64,000 nt of DNA from an uncultured Peptoniphilus sp. (GTDB taxonomy: Bacteria > Bacillota > Clostridia > Tissierellales > Peptoniphilaceae). Position 1 is the stretch's first letter, and each line of letters opens with the position of its first letter. A program made the translations under genes and the position numbers. This document shows positions 56,187-64,000 of this stretch, piece by piece. The notes beneath the pieces are model-generated. The model was not told the origin of the DNA. It saw only the letters and a program-made list of their open reading frames with translations, and ran no database searches. The stretch covers positions 1 through 64,000 of the forward strand of contig NZ_CALUAA010000005.1 of NCBI RefSeq assembly GCF_943913915.1. The letters are read 5' to 3'.

Positions 56187-58465
56187 AAGTACCTCCAAAA
56201 GTCTTTTATTTTTTCTGTCATATCTTCCGGTGAGCGGATAATTTGTATTTGCCATTCAGGGGGCAAGAGTGCGCGAATATCCTTTCGGGCGAAGCGATCG
56301 TCTAAAAGGAGAAGTTGCCCTCTATCGGTGTCTCTGCGGATAATGCGGCCGGCGGCCTGGACAACCTTCGTAATGCCCGGGTAAATATAGGCGTAGGCGT
56401 AGCCGTCTTTTCCCATTTCATTAAATCGGTTTTTAATAAGTTCCCGCTCCGGAGAAAGGCCGGGGAGGGATAATGTTAAAATACTCACGCCTCGCAGGGC
56501 ATCACCCACGAGATCGATCCCCTCGGAAAAGACGCCGCCCATGACCGCGTAGCCGTGAACGGTCTCTTCGTTGAAAAAACGGCCGATAAAATTCTTCCGC
56601 TCCCTTTCTGTCATGGCACGTTCCTGATTGAGGAGATAGGGATCTTTTATTCCCTCGAGTACCTGATCTTTATAAGCGTAGGAGGGAAAGAAATGAATGA
56701 AATTTCCCTTGCTACTTTCCGTAAAGGTGCGCAGGTAATCTCGAACGAGGGGCAGCGTCCTCTCTCTATCCCGGTATTTAGTGGAAACCGACGAGGGATG
56801 GAGCACGAGCAGGTGACTCGGGTCGAAAGGCGAAGGAAGGATGAGATGATGGGCATCCTCGCCACCGCCTAAAATTTCTCTATGATAGTTCATTGGCGAT
56901 AAGGTGGCAGAGAAGTAGATGACGCCGCCGAAAAGGTTTCTCCGTTCCCATAACACCCGCGAGGGATCCAGACAGAGGATGGAGAGAGTATTTTTTTCAG
57001 GCACGAAGTAAGTAAAACGCTCCTTGTTATAATAAAGCTTGCGATTTTGCCAATCCAAGATGGCGAAATAAAGTTCCATCCACTCTTCCGGCGGCTCCTC
57101 CGTGGCCCGGGCCAGCACTTTCGCCATGGACTCTTCCAAATCCTCAAGCCTGTCGTGAAATACCTCGGGTAATTCCCCCATGGCGAGATTCGGGGTTTTC
57201 GCAATCTCTTTAAAAACCTTTCGGAAACTTTCCGCCGCCTTTTTTACCTCTTTATCCTTGAATTTCACGTCATCCATAAGGTTTAGGGAAAGCTTGGCGG
57301 AATACATATCCCGAGCCCGGTCGATGAGATTATGGGCCTCGTCGATTAAAAGGGTAGTGGCCTTTGTGCGATCTCTGTCTACCATAAGCCGCTCCAAATA
57401 AGTTTTCGGATGGAAGATGTAATTGTAATCGCCTACGAGGATCTGAGCGAAATTACTGAGATCTAAACCGAATTCGAAGGGGCAGAGCATATGCTTTTCG
57501 CTATAGGCACGAATGGTATGGCCGTCGAAAATGTCCTCATTATCGTAAATGGCAAGGATGCCTTCGAGAAGGCGGTCGTAATGGCCCTTGGCATAAGGGC
57601 AGGCTTCCGGACGGCAGTCGACGGTATCGTTAAGGCAGGCCTTTTCTTTCGCTACAAGCTCTACAGACTTCATCCGAAGACCCTTTTGCTCTAAAAAGGC
57701 AAGGGTCTCCATGGCGACGGTTTTTTGTGTGGAGCGGCCGGTAGCGTAGAAGATTTCCTCGGAAAGTTCTTCCCCGATGCCTTTTATGGCGGGGAAGAGG
57801 GTGGCCAGGGTCTTGCCGATACCTGTCGGTGCCTGAATGAAAATCGTCTCTTTCGCCTGTACCATATTATACACCGAAACCGCCATTTCACGTTGTCCGG
57901 GCCGAAAATCGCCGTAGGGAAAGGCGAGGGATTGAACGGAAGATTTCATTAGATCTTGAAAAGATTCCAGGCGGCTCTGAATTTTTATAAGCCGCTCCAT
58001 CACCTCGCTCATAAACTCCGAAAGCTCTTTACGAGTAAACACCTTTTCATAGCGAAAGACGCTCTCATCTTCCACGCGAATATAGCTTAGACGGAGGTCC
58101 ACCTCGTCGAGTTCGTGGCTTTTACAGTAGAGATAACCGTAGCACTTCAACTGGGCCCAATGGAGGGCATTGGGCCTTTCGTCGATGGCTTCTTTCGTGT
58201 AGATCGTAGATTTAATCTCATCGAGTATATGGTGTTTATTATCGACGCCGTCGATACGCCCTTCTAAAAAAATAGACGTGTCGCCGTATACTACTTCGCC
58301 TGAAATCGTAACTTCCGATTCGAAGCCGTCTGAATATTGATTTTGTAATTTCTGATGAAGCCGAATGCCTTCCAGAGCGCGACGATTGGAAAAAAGACCG
58401 TTGTCAATGTCGCCGCTTCTCATTGTAAATTCTACAAGTTTTCGGACCGACCAGCGATTGTTCAT
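56183..58465 (-). CDS. DinG/Rad3-type helicase with N-terminal RecB-like nuclease domain
   Basis: The protein has 760 residues from MNNRWSVRKLVEFTM, where GGGGTGAT lies upstream. The N-terminal 130 residues look like a Cas4/RecB PD-(D/E)XK nuclease: H37, D72 in EGRIDGVD and E83-x-K85 in LDEIKS. The helicase follows with QAPTGIGKTLATL (Walker A), an iron-sulfur cysteine set (ACLNDTVDCRPEACPY and a later HMLCPF), DEAHNL, and the C-terminal motifs GVFSEGIDLVG and QAAGRIIRR. It is likely a 5'-3' DNA helicase-nuclease for repair. This architecture is found in several Firmicutes. It heads the helicase-trmL-birA operon. Confidence 0.88.
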   Translation of the reverse strand: MNNRWSVRKLVEFTMRSGDIDNGLFSNRRALEGIRLHQKLQNQYSDGFESEVTISGEVVYGDTSIFLEGRIDGVDNKHHILDEIKSTIYTKEAIDERPNALHWAQLKCYGYLYCKSHELDEVDLRLSYIRVEDESVFRYEKVFTRKELSEFMSEVMERLIKIQSRLESFQDLMKSSVQSLAFPYGDFRPGQREMAVSVYNMVQAKETIFIQAPTGIGKTLATLFPAIKGIGEELSEEIFYATGRSTQKTVAMETLAFLEQKGLRMKSVELVAKEKACLNDTVDCRPEACPYAKGHYDRLLEGILAIYDNEDIFDGHTIRAYSEKHMLCPFEFGLDLSNFAQILVGDYNYIFHPKTYLERLMVDRDRTKATTLLIDEAHNLIDRARDMYSAKLSLNLMDDVKFKDKEVKKAAESFRKVFKEIAKTPNLAMGELPEVFHDRLEDLEESMAKVLARATEEPPEEWMELYFAILDWQNRKLYYNKERFTYFVPEKNTLSILCLDPSRVLWERRNLFGGVIYFSATLSPMNYHREILGGGEDAHHLILPSPFDPSHLLVLHPSSVSTKYRDRERTLPLVRDYLRTFTESSKGNFIHFFPSYAYKDQVLEGIKDPYLLNQERAMTERERKNFIGRFFNEETVHGYAVMGGVFSEGIDLVGDALRGVSILTLSLPGLSPERELIKNRFNEMGKDGYAYAYIYPGITKVVQAAGRIIRRDTDRGQLLLLDDRFARKDIRALLPPEWQIQIIRSPEDMTEKIKDFWRYL

Positions 58466-58543
58466 AGGATCACCCCTTATATTATACATGAGGAAGTATC
58501 TCGTAAGAATCATCGTGGTATAATACAGAGACTGGAGGTTACT

Positions 58544-59182
58544 ATGGACATTCATAACAGACAGAAATTAATTCACTATGGAAATAAAATGGTGGAAGCG
58601 GGACTGACGTTCAGCACCGGAGGAAATCTTTCTATTCGCGCAGACGACACAAGTTTTTTGATTTCTCCCTCGGGCATGGCCTATGAATCATTAAAAGAGC
58701 GGGATCTTGTGGTCATGAACTCAAAAGGGGATATACTCAAAGGCGACAGGAAGCCCTCGTCGGAGTGGCATATGCACGGTGCCATTTACGATGCACACCC
58801 GGAGATTAAGGCGCTTATTCACACCCACTCTCCCTATGTCAGCGTTGTCTCTTCTCTCGGAGAGGACCTGCCCGCTATCAGTTATTTAATCGCATCGGCG
58901 GGCACCTCCACCGTGCCCCTCGCTCCCTATGAAACCTTCGGAACCGAGGAATTGGCAAAGTCGGCAGTGGAGGCTATGGGAAATTCTAAGGCGGTGATGC
59001 TTTCAAATCACGGACTTATTGCAGGCGGGGATACTTTGAAGCAGGCTTTCAGTTTGGCGCAAGAAATTGAATTTTGCGCCTTTATGTATGTAACCGCCCT
59101 TTCCACGGGCAAGAAAATCCATTATGTGCCGGATGAAAAAATGGACGAGGTTATCGAGAAATTTAAAGGCTACGGTCAATAG
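58544..59182 (+). CDS. Class II aldolase/adducin family protein (FucA-like)
   Basis: The protein has 212 residues from MDIHNRQKLIHYGNKMVEAG with GGAGGT upstream; any longer frame would overlap the divergent helicase gene. Zinc ligands and active-site blocks are FSTGGNLSIR, SSEWHMHGAIYDAHPEIKAL, IHTHSPYVS and LSNHGLIAGG. The family cleaves sugar phosphates such as L-fuculose-1-phosphate; the substrate here is open. A TATAAT at 58519-58524 could be its -10 box. A terminator follows. Confidence 0.92.
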   Translation: MDIHNRQKLIHYGNKMVEAGLTFSTGGNLSIRADDTSFLISPSGMAYESLKERDLVVMNSKGDILKGDRKPSSEWHMHGAIYDAHPEIKALIHTHSPYVSVVSSLGEDLPAISYLIASAGTSTVPLAPYETFGTEELAKSAVEAMGNSKAVMLSNHGLIAGGDTLKQAFSLAQEIEFCAFMYVTALSTGKKIHYVPDEKMDEVIEKFKGYGQ

Positions 59183-59187
59183 GAAGT

Positions 59188-59211
59188 ATCGGTTAGAGGA
59201 CCGATTTTTTT
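59188..59211 (+). terminator. Terminator after the aldolase gene
   Basis: ATCGGT, a 6-base loop and ACCGAT, followed by T6. Confidence 0.88.
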
Positions 59212-59364
59212 AAGACTAATAAAATCTATCAAAAACTTTCAATCTTTTCGTCAAGGGGTGTATAATTAGGAACGAAAATGTTAAAAACAAGCGAGCGCCC
59301 CTCATATATTTGACGGGTTTGTTCGTTATCTACATATTTTGCGCTTTGATAGGAGAGAACCTCT

Positions 59365-61893
59365 ATGTGGAAAAAGAAAATAATACCGATGCTTCTTTTA
59401 TTGCTGGGCATTAATTTATTATTTTATTTTACAACCTTTATATATAAAGTAGCCCAACCTGCGGATCTTCCGGTCTACATTATGGTGCTTTGTCCCGTCC
59501 TTACCACTTTATTCGACGGGCTCCTTTACTTCCTCTTTCCGGGAAAAATTTATCGGGGAGTGGTGCTGGTATTTACCACGCTTCTTAAGGCGAGCCTTTC
59601 GATTTTTTATAAACAATTCGGAAACTTCGATATTTTCTCGAGGAGTGGTCAGGCCGGGGAGCTTAAGGGCGTGATTTCCGTCATTTTAAAAGATGTAAAT
59701 ATATTTGTCGTCTTTATGCTCGGGCTCATGATCTACGGTCTTTGGCGTATTGTAAAGGGGAGAGATTTTTTACCCTTTAACAAAAACCGGGCTATCCTTT
59801 CCGTGGCGATAATGGCCATTCTTACCGCTGTCCCCGTAGCAACATCTGCAAGAACCTTAGGGATTGAAATGTATTCTACGGTCTTAACAGGCGGTCTGGT
59901 TCAAAGAATCAATACGGAAAAGATTTACGATCCTGTGGTCATGAAGAAGATCGAGAACTACTACCAAGATCCCGAGATTAAAACCAATCGGTTTACGGGA
60001 ATCGCTGAGGGGAAGAACGTCCTCTTTATTCAGTGCGAAAGTTTACAAAATACTTTCGTCAATAGAAAATACAATGGCCAGGAGATCACCCCCTTTTTAA
60101 ATCAGCTGATTAAAGAAAAGGGAACGATTTATTTTAATGATTATTTCGAGCTTTTAGGTCTCGGAAATACTTCGGATGCGGAATTTGTCTCTATGAACGG
60201 CATCTATCCTTCGGCGAAAGGACAGGCTTACGATTTATTTAAGGATACGAAACTTTACGGCATGCCTCAGGTGGCGAAAAGTCACGGCTACGACAACTTG
60301 GCGTTTCACGGTAATAGCGGAAGTTTTTACGATCGGGACAAGCATTATAGGGCCTTGGATTTTAACGGCATTTACCTCGGTGAAGATTTAGTGCAGGATG
60401 AGGTCATTAATATGGGCCTTTCCGACGGCAGTTTGTTCCGCCAAATGGCGCCCATCCTGGAGAAGAGTAATCGGGAAGGGAGAAACTTTTTCGCACTCAC
60501 CGTAACCCTTACGACCCACACGCCCTTCGTCATGCCGGAAAATCTAAAAACTATGGAGCCGAAGCCCGGAGACGAAGATGATTTCGTCTACAACTACGCT
60601 AATTGTGCCCGTTATACCGACGATTCATTAAAGGCACTTTTCCAAGACTTGGCGGCTCGCGGTATTTTGCAAAATACCGTCGTCGTCATTTACGGCGATC
60701 ATCACGCCATGACCATAAAAAATCCCGAGCATTTTAACTCCATAACAAAATGGCTCGGAAGAGAAATAGATTACGACGAAATGATGAATATTCCCCTCGT
60801 CATCACCGTTCCCGGTCTCGAGGAAAATGTGCAGAGAGACAACATCGGCAGTCAAGTCGATCTCTACCCGACCATACTCAATTTGCTCGGTTGGGACATG
60901 AGTAATTTGCCCATTATGGGAATCGATCTCTTAAACGACGACAAGGAGACGGAAAACAATGTGGTCTTCCCGCAGACCCATATGCTCAAGGGGAGCTACA
61001 TTACGAAAGATCGCCTGTTTGAAGTAAGCCGCGATAATATCTTCGAACACTCGCGGCTCATTGATCGCAAGACACGAAAGGAGTTGCCGGTAGAAGAAGC
61101 GGCCCCCCTTTATCAGCGGGCGACCCTTACCTTAGATTATGCCTATCGATTGCTCAGAGATAATCGTTTGATGGATCTCATCTCTTCGAAAAACGATGAT
61201 CTTCCCCAGGAGAAGACCATTATGCATGGCGGCGGCGAGTTGGATACCAATGTGGTCACCAATATGATGACGGCGGTTGAACAATCCTACGCTCGCGGCA
61301 AGCGCATGATGGAAATCGACTTTTCGAAGACCACCGACGGTCACTATGTAGGCCTTCACGGTTGGGACGGCTCCATCGAGCGCTACTTCCCCGAAAGAGA
61401 GGGGAAGGGGAAGGAGCCTATTTCCCATGACCAATTTATGACCATGGAAGAAAAGCACGGCTGGCATCAACTGGATCTTCATAGTCTCGTCCTTTGGATG
61501 GAAAAACATCCCGATGTATATATCATTACGGATATAAAAAAAGACAATATCGGCTTCTTAAGATATATTGCCGAGCATTATGCCGGTATGCGAGGGCGAT
61601 TTATTCCCCAAATTTATCGCCGAGACGAATACGATCAGGCGCGAGCTTTAGGCTTTCAAAATATTATCTATACGCTCTACCAATCGGAAGATGATGTAGA
61701 TGAGGTGATAGATTTTGTAAATAAGCATCCCCTTTACGGCGTCACCATTTCCGATCAAAAATTTAAAACGGGACGCTGGAAGGAGCTTTTAAATACAAAA
61801 AAACCCGTATTCGTTCACACGGTTAATGACGAAAAACGGGCAAAAGAACTTTTAAATCAAGGTGTTTCCGCTGTGTATACGGACAGTTTGTAA
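59365..61893 (+). CDS. Lipoteichoic acid synthase-like protein fused to a GDPD-like domain
   Basis: The protein has 842 residues; AGGAGAG precedes the ATG. Five membrane helices (about 1-170) lead to an LtaS-type sulfatase fold: metal Glu in LFIQCESLQNT (near 222), the catalytic Thr in GNTSDAEF (near 270), FHGNSGSFYDRD and the metal pair in YGDHHAMT (near 447). Family LtaS enzymes end soon after. Here a C-terminal domain from about 620 reads MHGGGELD, MMEIDFSKTTDGHYVGLHGWD and IITDIK, with the His, E-x-D and His layout of glycerophosphodiester phosphodiesterases. It would build glycerol-phosphate polymer outside the cell. The added domain could trim, recycle or edit it. Confidence 0.9.
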   Translation: MWKKKIIPMLLLLLGINLLFYFTTFIYKVAQPADLPVYIMVLCPVLTTLFDGLLYFLFPGKIYRGVVLVFTTLLKASLSIFYKQFGNFDIFSRSGQAGELKGVISVILKDVNIFVVFMLGLMIYGLWRIVKGRDFLPFNKNRAILSVAIMAILTAVPVATSARTLGIEMYSTVLTGGLVQRINTEKIYDPVVMKKIENYYQDPEIKTNRFTGIAEGKNVLFIQCESLQNTFVNRKYNGQEITPFLNQLIKEKGTIYFNDYFELLGLGNTSDAEFVSMNGIYPSAKGQAYDLFKDTKLYGMPQVAKSHGYDNLAFHGNSGSFYDRDKHYRALDFNGIYLGEDLVQDEVINMGLSDGSLFRQMAPILEKSNREGRNFFALTVTLTTHTPFVMPENLKTMEPKPGDEDDFVYNYANCARYTDDSLKALFQDLAARGILQNTVVVIYGDHHAMTIKNPEHFNSITKWLGREIDYDEMMNIPLVITVPGLEENVQRDNIGSQVDLYPTILNLLGWDMSNLPIMGIDLLNDDKETENNVVFPQTHMLKGSYITKDRLFEVSRDNIFEHSRLIDRKTRKELPVEEAAPLYQRATLTLDYAYRLLRDNRLMDLISSKNDDLPQEKTIMHGGGELDTNVVTNMMTAVEQSYARGKRMMEIDFSKTTDGHYVGLHGWDGSIERYFPEREGKGKEPISHDQFMTMEEKHGWHQLDLHSLVLWMEKHPDVYIITDIKKDNIGFLRYIAEHYAGMRGRFIPQIYRRDEYDQARALGFQNIIYTLYQSEDDVDEVIDFVNKHPLYGVTISDQKFKTGRWKELLNTKKPVFVHTVNDEKRAKELLNQGVSAVYTDSL

Positions 61894-61910
61894 CGGCAAA
61901 AAGGACACAA

Positions 61911-61936
61911 AAAAAGCACCCTCACGGGTGCTTTTA
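61911..61936. terminator. Bidirectional terminator between the LTA synthase and superoxide reductase genes
   Basis: AAAAAGCACCC, loop TCA and CGGGTGCTTTT work in both directions for the convergent genes. Confidence 0.92.
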
Positions 61937-61942
61937 AAATGC

Positions 61943-62302
61943 TTATTTAAGTTCGAGTGCGTTTTCCCAAAGGCCATGGATATTGCACATACTGAGTGCA
62001 AAAATGGTACCCGGTTTTTCGGTTTTGAAGGTGGTGTGAACGTGAGGTACGGTGAAGACGTCGCTTTCGCCGTGGCTGTTAAGTTCATAGCTTCCTACTT
62101 CAACAGGAGCGGAGCCGCCTTCGGGAAGGAAGAAAACTTTGATCCAGGAAATATGATGTTCGAGTGTGTTGGGGTGTTCGATTTCGGAACCAACGGAAAC
62201 TTTAACTTTAGCGACGCCACCTTCGAGCTTAGCTTCGATTTCGGGGACGTGTTTTTCGTTTTTCCAATCGCCGGATTTAACGGTTTGAGTTAATAAAGAC
62301 AT
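61943..62302 (-). CDS. Superoxide reductase (neelaredoxin type)
   Basis: This 119-residue protein has the iron-site ligands of class II superoxide reductase: His in EKHVP, HPNTLEHHISW and the Cys/His pair in CNIHGLW. The N-terminal desulforedoxin domain of class I enzymes is missing. It reduces superoxide to peroxide without releasing oxygen, a typical defence of anaerobes. It is a single-gene unit. Confidence 0.95.
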   Translation of the reverse strand: MSLLTQTVKSGDWKNEKHVPEIEAKLEGGVAKVKVSVGSEIEHPNTLEHHISWIKVFFLPEGGSAPVEVGSYELNSHGESDVFTVPHVHTTFKTEKPGTIFALSMCNIHGLWENALELK

Positions 62303-62460
62303 AAGTTAACCTCCATATATTCATAGTTTTGTTTACCAATAGTAGTATACCCGGATTATAAGAATTATCACAGAAAAAATTATTTTCATTAAGAACTCTG
62401 GGAATCTTTAGCGATGTAATTTACAGTAAACTCTAGTATACTGTTATAAAGAGGTGGTCT

Positions 62461-63579
62461 ATGATTAATTTTGAAGCGACGGCAAATGTCGGCATGGAAG
62501 CTGTTCTAAAGCGGGAAGTTCAAGCCTTAGGGTTGGAAGATATCCGCGTAGTGGACGGTTTGGTTTCCATGTCGGGGAATATGGAAGATATGGCGCGACT
62601 GAATTTACATCTGCGCACGGCAGAAAGGGTACACTGGGTACTGAAGCGGTTCCGCGCCACAACCTTCACGGAACTTTTCGACGGCGTCTACGATCTTCCC
62701 TGGCCCGATATTATGCCCAAGACGGCGAATTTTATTACGGAGGCAAAGAGTAAAAAATCGACGCTCTTTTCCCTTTCGGATATTCAGCGCATCAGTGAAA
62801 AGGCCATCGTCAACAAGATGCAGACACGCTATAAGACCGAGTGGTTTGAGAAAAACGGCGCCCGGTACCGTATCGGCATTCGAATTATTGAAGATATAGC
62901 TACGATTTATTTGGATACCTCAGGGGACGGTTTGCATGATCGCGGTTATCGTCAGCGCTCGGTAAAGGCGCCCCTTACGGAAACTTTGGCGTCGGGTCTC
63001 GTCCAACTCAGTTATTGGAACAAGGATCGCATGCTCGTCGATCCCTTCTGCGGCAGCGGTACGATTTTGATCGAGGCTATTATGCTCGCCAGAAAGATTG
63101 CGCCCGGGCTCAATCGCCGGTTCGATTTCGAATACTGGAATATAGAAGGAGCTCGAGCTAAGGAGATGCGTAAAGAGGCCTTTGGCATGATCGACTACGA
63201 TAGCGAGCTGGAGATTTACGGCTTCGACATTGACCCCAAGGCTATCGAGGCGACGCGGATCAATCTTGACGGCTTAGGCCTCGCCGACGACGTCCGTTTA
63301 ATCGAAAAGGATGTGGCTCATTTAGATTTAGGCGGCGAGTACGGCATCATCATTACGAATCCGCCTTATGGCAAGCGCATTGAAGACAGGGAATCGGTAA
63401 AGGAAATTAACCGAGCCCTCGGCGATTTGGCACGGAGCCTTCCCACGTGGAGCGAGTATATTATTACCGCCGACGAAGGATTTGAAAAGGGCTTCGGCAA
63501 GCGAGCCGATCGAAAGCGTAAATTGTTTAACGGAAGCATTCGTACAGATTACTATCAATACTACGGCCCGAGGCCGTAA
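62461..63579 (+). CDS. THUMP-domain RNA methyltransferase (RlmL/YpsC-like)
   Basis: The protein has 372 residues. An N-terminal THUMP domain (about 55-160) is followed by a SAM-dependent methyltransferase: VDPFCGSGTILIEA (SAM site), LEIYGFDIDPKAIEATRIN and the catalytic NPPYGKRI. It matches the N2-guanine 23S rRNA methyltransferase RlmL N-terminal half, as in B. subtilis YpsC. GAGGTGG precedes the ATG. Confidence 0.94.
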   Translation: MINFEATANVGMEAVLKREVQALGLEDIRVVDGLVSMSGNMEDMARLNLHLRTAERVHWVLKRFRATTFTELFDGVYDLPWPDIMPKTANFITEAKSKKSTLFSLSDIQRISEKAIVNKMQTRYKTEWFEKNGARYRIGIRIIEDIATIYLDTSGDGLHDRGYRQRSVKAPLTETLASGLVQLSYWNKDRMLVDPFCGSGTILIEAIMLARKIAPGLNRRFDFEYWNIEGARAKEMRKEAFGMIDYDSELEIYGFDIDPKAIEATRINLDGLGLADDVRLIEKDVAHLDLGGEYGIIITNPPYGKRIEDRESVKEINRALGDLARSLPTWSEYIITADEGFEKGFGKRADRKRKLFNGSIRTDYYQYYGPRP

Positions 63580-63596
63580 AAAACAGGTGTGGTGGC

Positions 63597-64000
63597 ATGG
63601 CTGAACATAATTTAGTGAACAATCATATAGAAATGGCCCTGCTCGATACGATCTCCGATTTAATTCGAGTGGTAGATGAGAACAATCAGGTGGTTTATTA
63701 TAATCACGCCATGCGTCTGGCTCTTGAAGATCAGATGTACCACGTCTACGATACGGAGGATTACGGTTTTTTCGACTTTAAAATGACGGCCCGATGTCTC
63801 GCAAGTGGCGAAACCATTCAGCGTGAGACCTATGTAGGAGATGTGTATTATTCCGTAAAGACCAATCCCATTCGCAGTAGCGAAGGCGGAATCATCGGTG
63901 CCATAGAAGTATACCGGGACAAGGGTGTTGAAAAACGGCTTCAAATCGAGCTTGTTGAAAAAAACCGATCGTTTACGGAAGAGCAGGTCAGCGCATCGGC
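63597..64000 (+). CDS. PAS-domain protein, N-terminal part (cut by window end)
   Basis: The start ATG follows AGGTGTGG and lies 17 bases after the methyltransferase stop. At least 134 residues are visible before the window ends. A PAS domain is clear: LLDTISDLIRVVDENNQVVYYN, then VYYSVKTNPIRSSEGGIIGAIEVYRD. A coiled linker (EKRLQIELVEKNRSFTEEQ) follows. It is a signalling protein, perhaps a histidine kinase, a diguanylate-type enzyme or a PAS-phosphatase. The output domain is not in the window. Confidence 0.8.
   Translation, partial: MAEHNLVNNHIEMALLDTISDLIRVVDENNQVVYYNHAMRLALEDQMYHVYDTEDYGFFDFKMTARCLASGETIQRETYVGDVYYSVKTNPIRSSEGGIIGAIEVYRDKGVEKRLQIELVEKNRSFTEEQVSAS

Overview
The window comes from a low-to-mid GC, Gram-positive, strictly anaerobic member of the Firmicutes. 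The best guess from gene content is the Peptoniphilus/Aedoeadaptatus group (Tissierellia), but this is inferred and not proven. Supporting signs are AAGGAGG-type ribosome binding sites, sigma-A promoters (TTGACA-17-TATAAT), a B. subtilis-like rpsF-ssb-rpsR / yybS-gdpP-rplI-dnaB order, veg-ispE, a large Gram-positive SRP RNA with Alu domain, SLH and sortase surface anchoring, an LTA-synthase-type enzyme, anaerobic sulfite reductase, [FeFe] hydrogenase and superoxide reductase.

Layout. 1-880: a tRNA cluster (Gly, Arg, Gln, Lys, Ser, Ser, Met, Phe) and a separately transcribed tRNA-Trp. 0.9-5.4 kb: an RNase H-like protein, then cysteine desulfurase-thiI (tRNA 4-thiouridine) and a LemA/TPM membrane pair. 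5.8-10.7 kb: a 1645-residue sortase-anchored adhesin with a mosaic, AT-rich core. 10.9-13 kb: a zinc-ribbon membrane protein and a DMT exporter. 13.3-17.8 kb: an ABC uptake cassette ending in a metallophosphoesterase. 17.8-24.6 kb: ribosomal, replication and c-di-AMP genes, then uppP. 24.8-27.1 kb: an SLH/InlB-repeat surface protein. 27.4-31.8 kb: a hydrosulfide-channel-type FNT protein, asrCBA and a CRP-family regulator, with a convincing CRP-type operator in front of asrA. 31.9-36.5 kb: a structured leader, apbE, a membrane protein, a PgpA-like protein, a QueT-type transporter, a [2Fe-2S] protein and an [FeFe] hydrogenase. 36.5-38.5 kb: accessory and decaying DNA (an alpha/beta-hydrolase pseudogene, a frameshifted small membrane protein, and a HEPN plus PD-(D/E)XK protein). 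38.5-42 kb: rplM-rpsI, a copper-amine-oxidase-N protein, and an ECF sigma/anti-sigma pair. 42.1-45.8 kb: FMN riboswitch and ribD-ribE-ribBA-ribH. 45.9-51.7 kb: ACT/UPF0210 pair, small redox proteins, a zinc-ribbon protein, msrB and a surface 5'-nucleotidase. 51.7-54.7 kb: veg, ispE, an unknown gene, a degraded IS30 element, SRP RNA and tRNA-Ser. 54.8-64 kb: birA, trmL, a nuclease-helicase, a class II aldolase, an LTA synthase fused to a GDPD-like domain, superoxide reductase, a THUMP RNA methyltransferase and the start of a PAS protein.

Themes. The genes point to a fermentative, sulfur-metabolising anaerobe: sulfite is reduced to sulfide by AsrABC and sulfide probably leaves through the adjacent channel. 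FMN supply (rib operon) matches flavin use (ApbE, AsrB). Two surface-display systems coexist (SLH and LPXTG-like). Phosphate-ester processing recurs (surface nucleotidase, metallophosphoesterase next to an ABC importer, GDPD fused to LTA synthase). The most interesting observations are the asr promoter placed in the loop of a bidirectional terminator, the LtaS-GDPD fusion, the HEPN plus PD-(D/E)XK protein, and the pseudoknot-capable leader before apbE.
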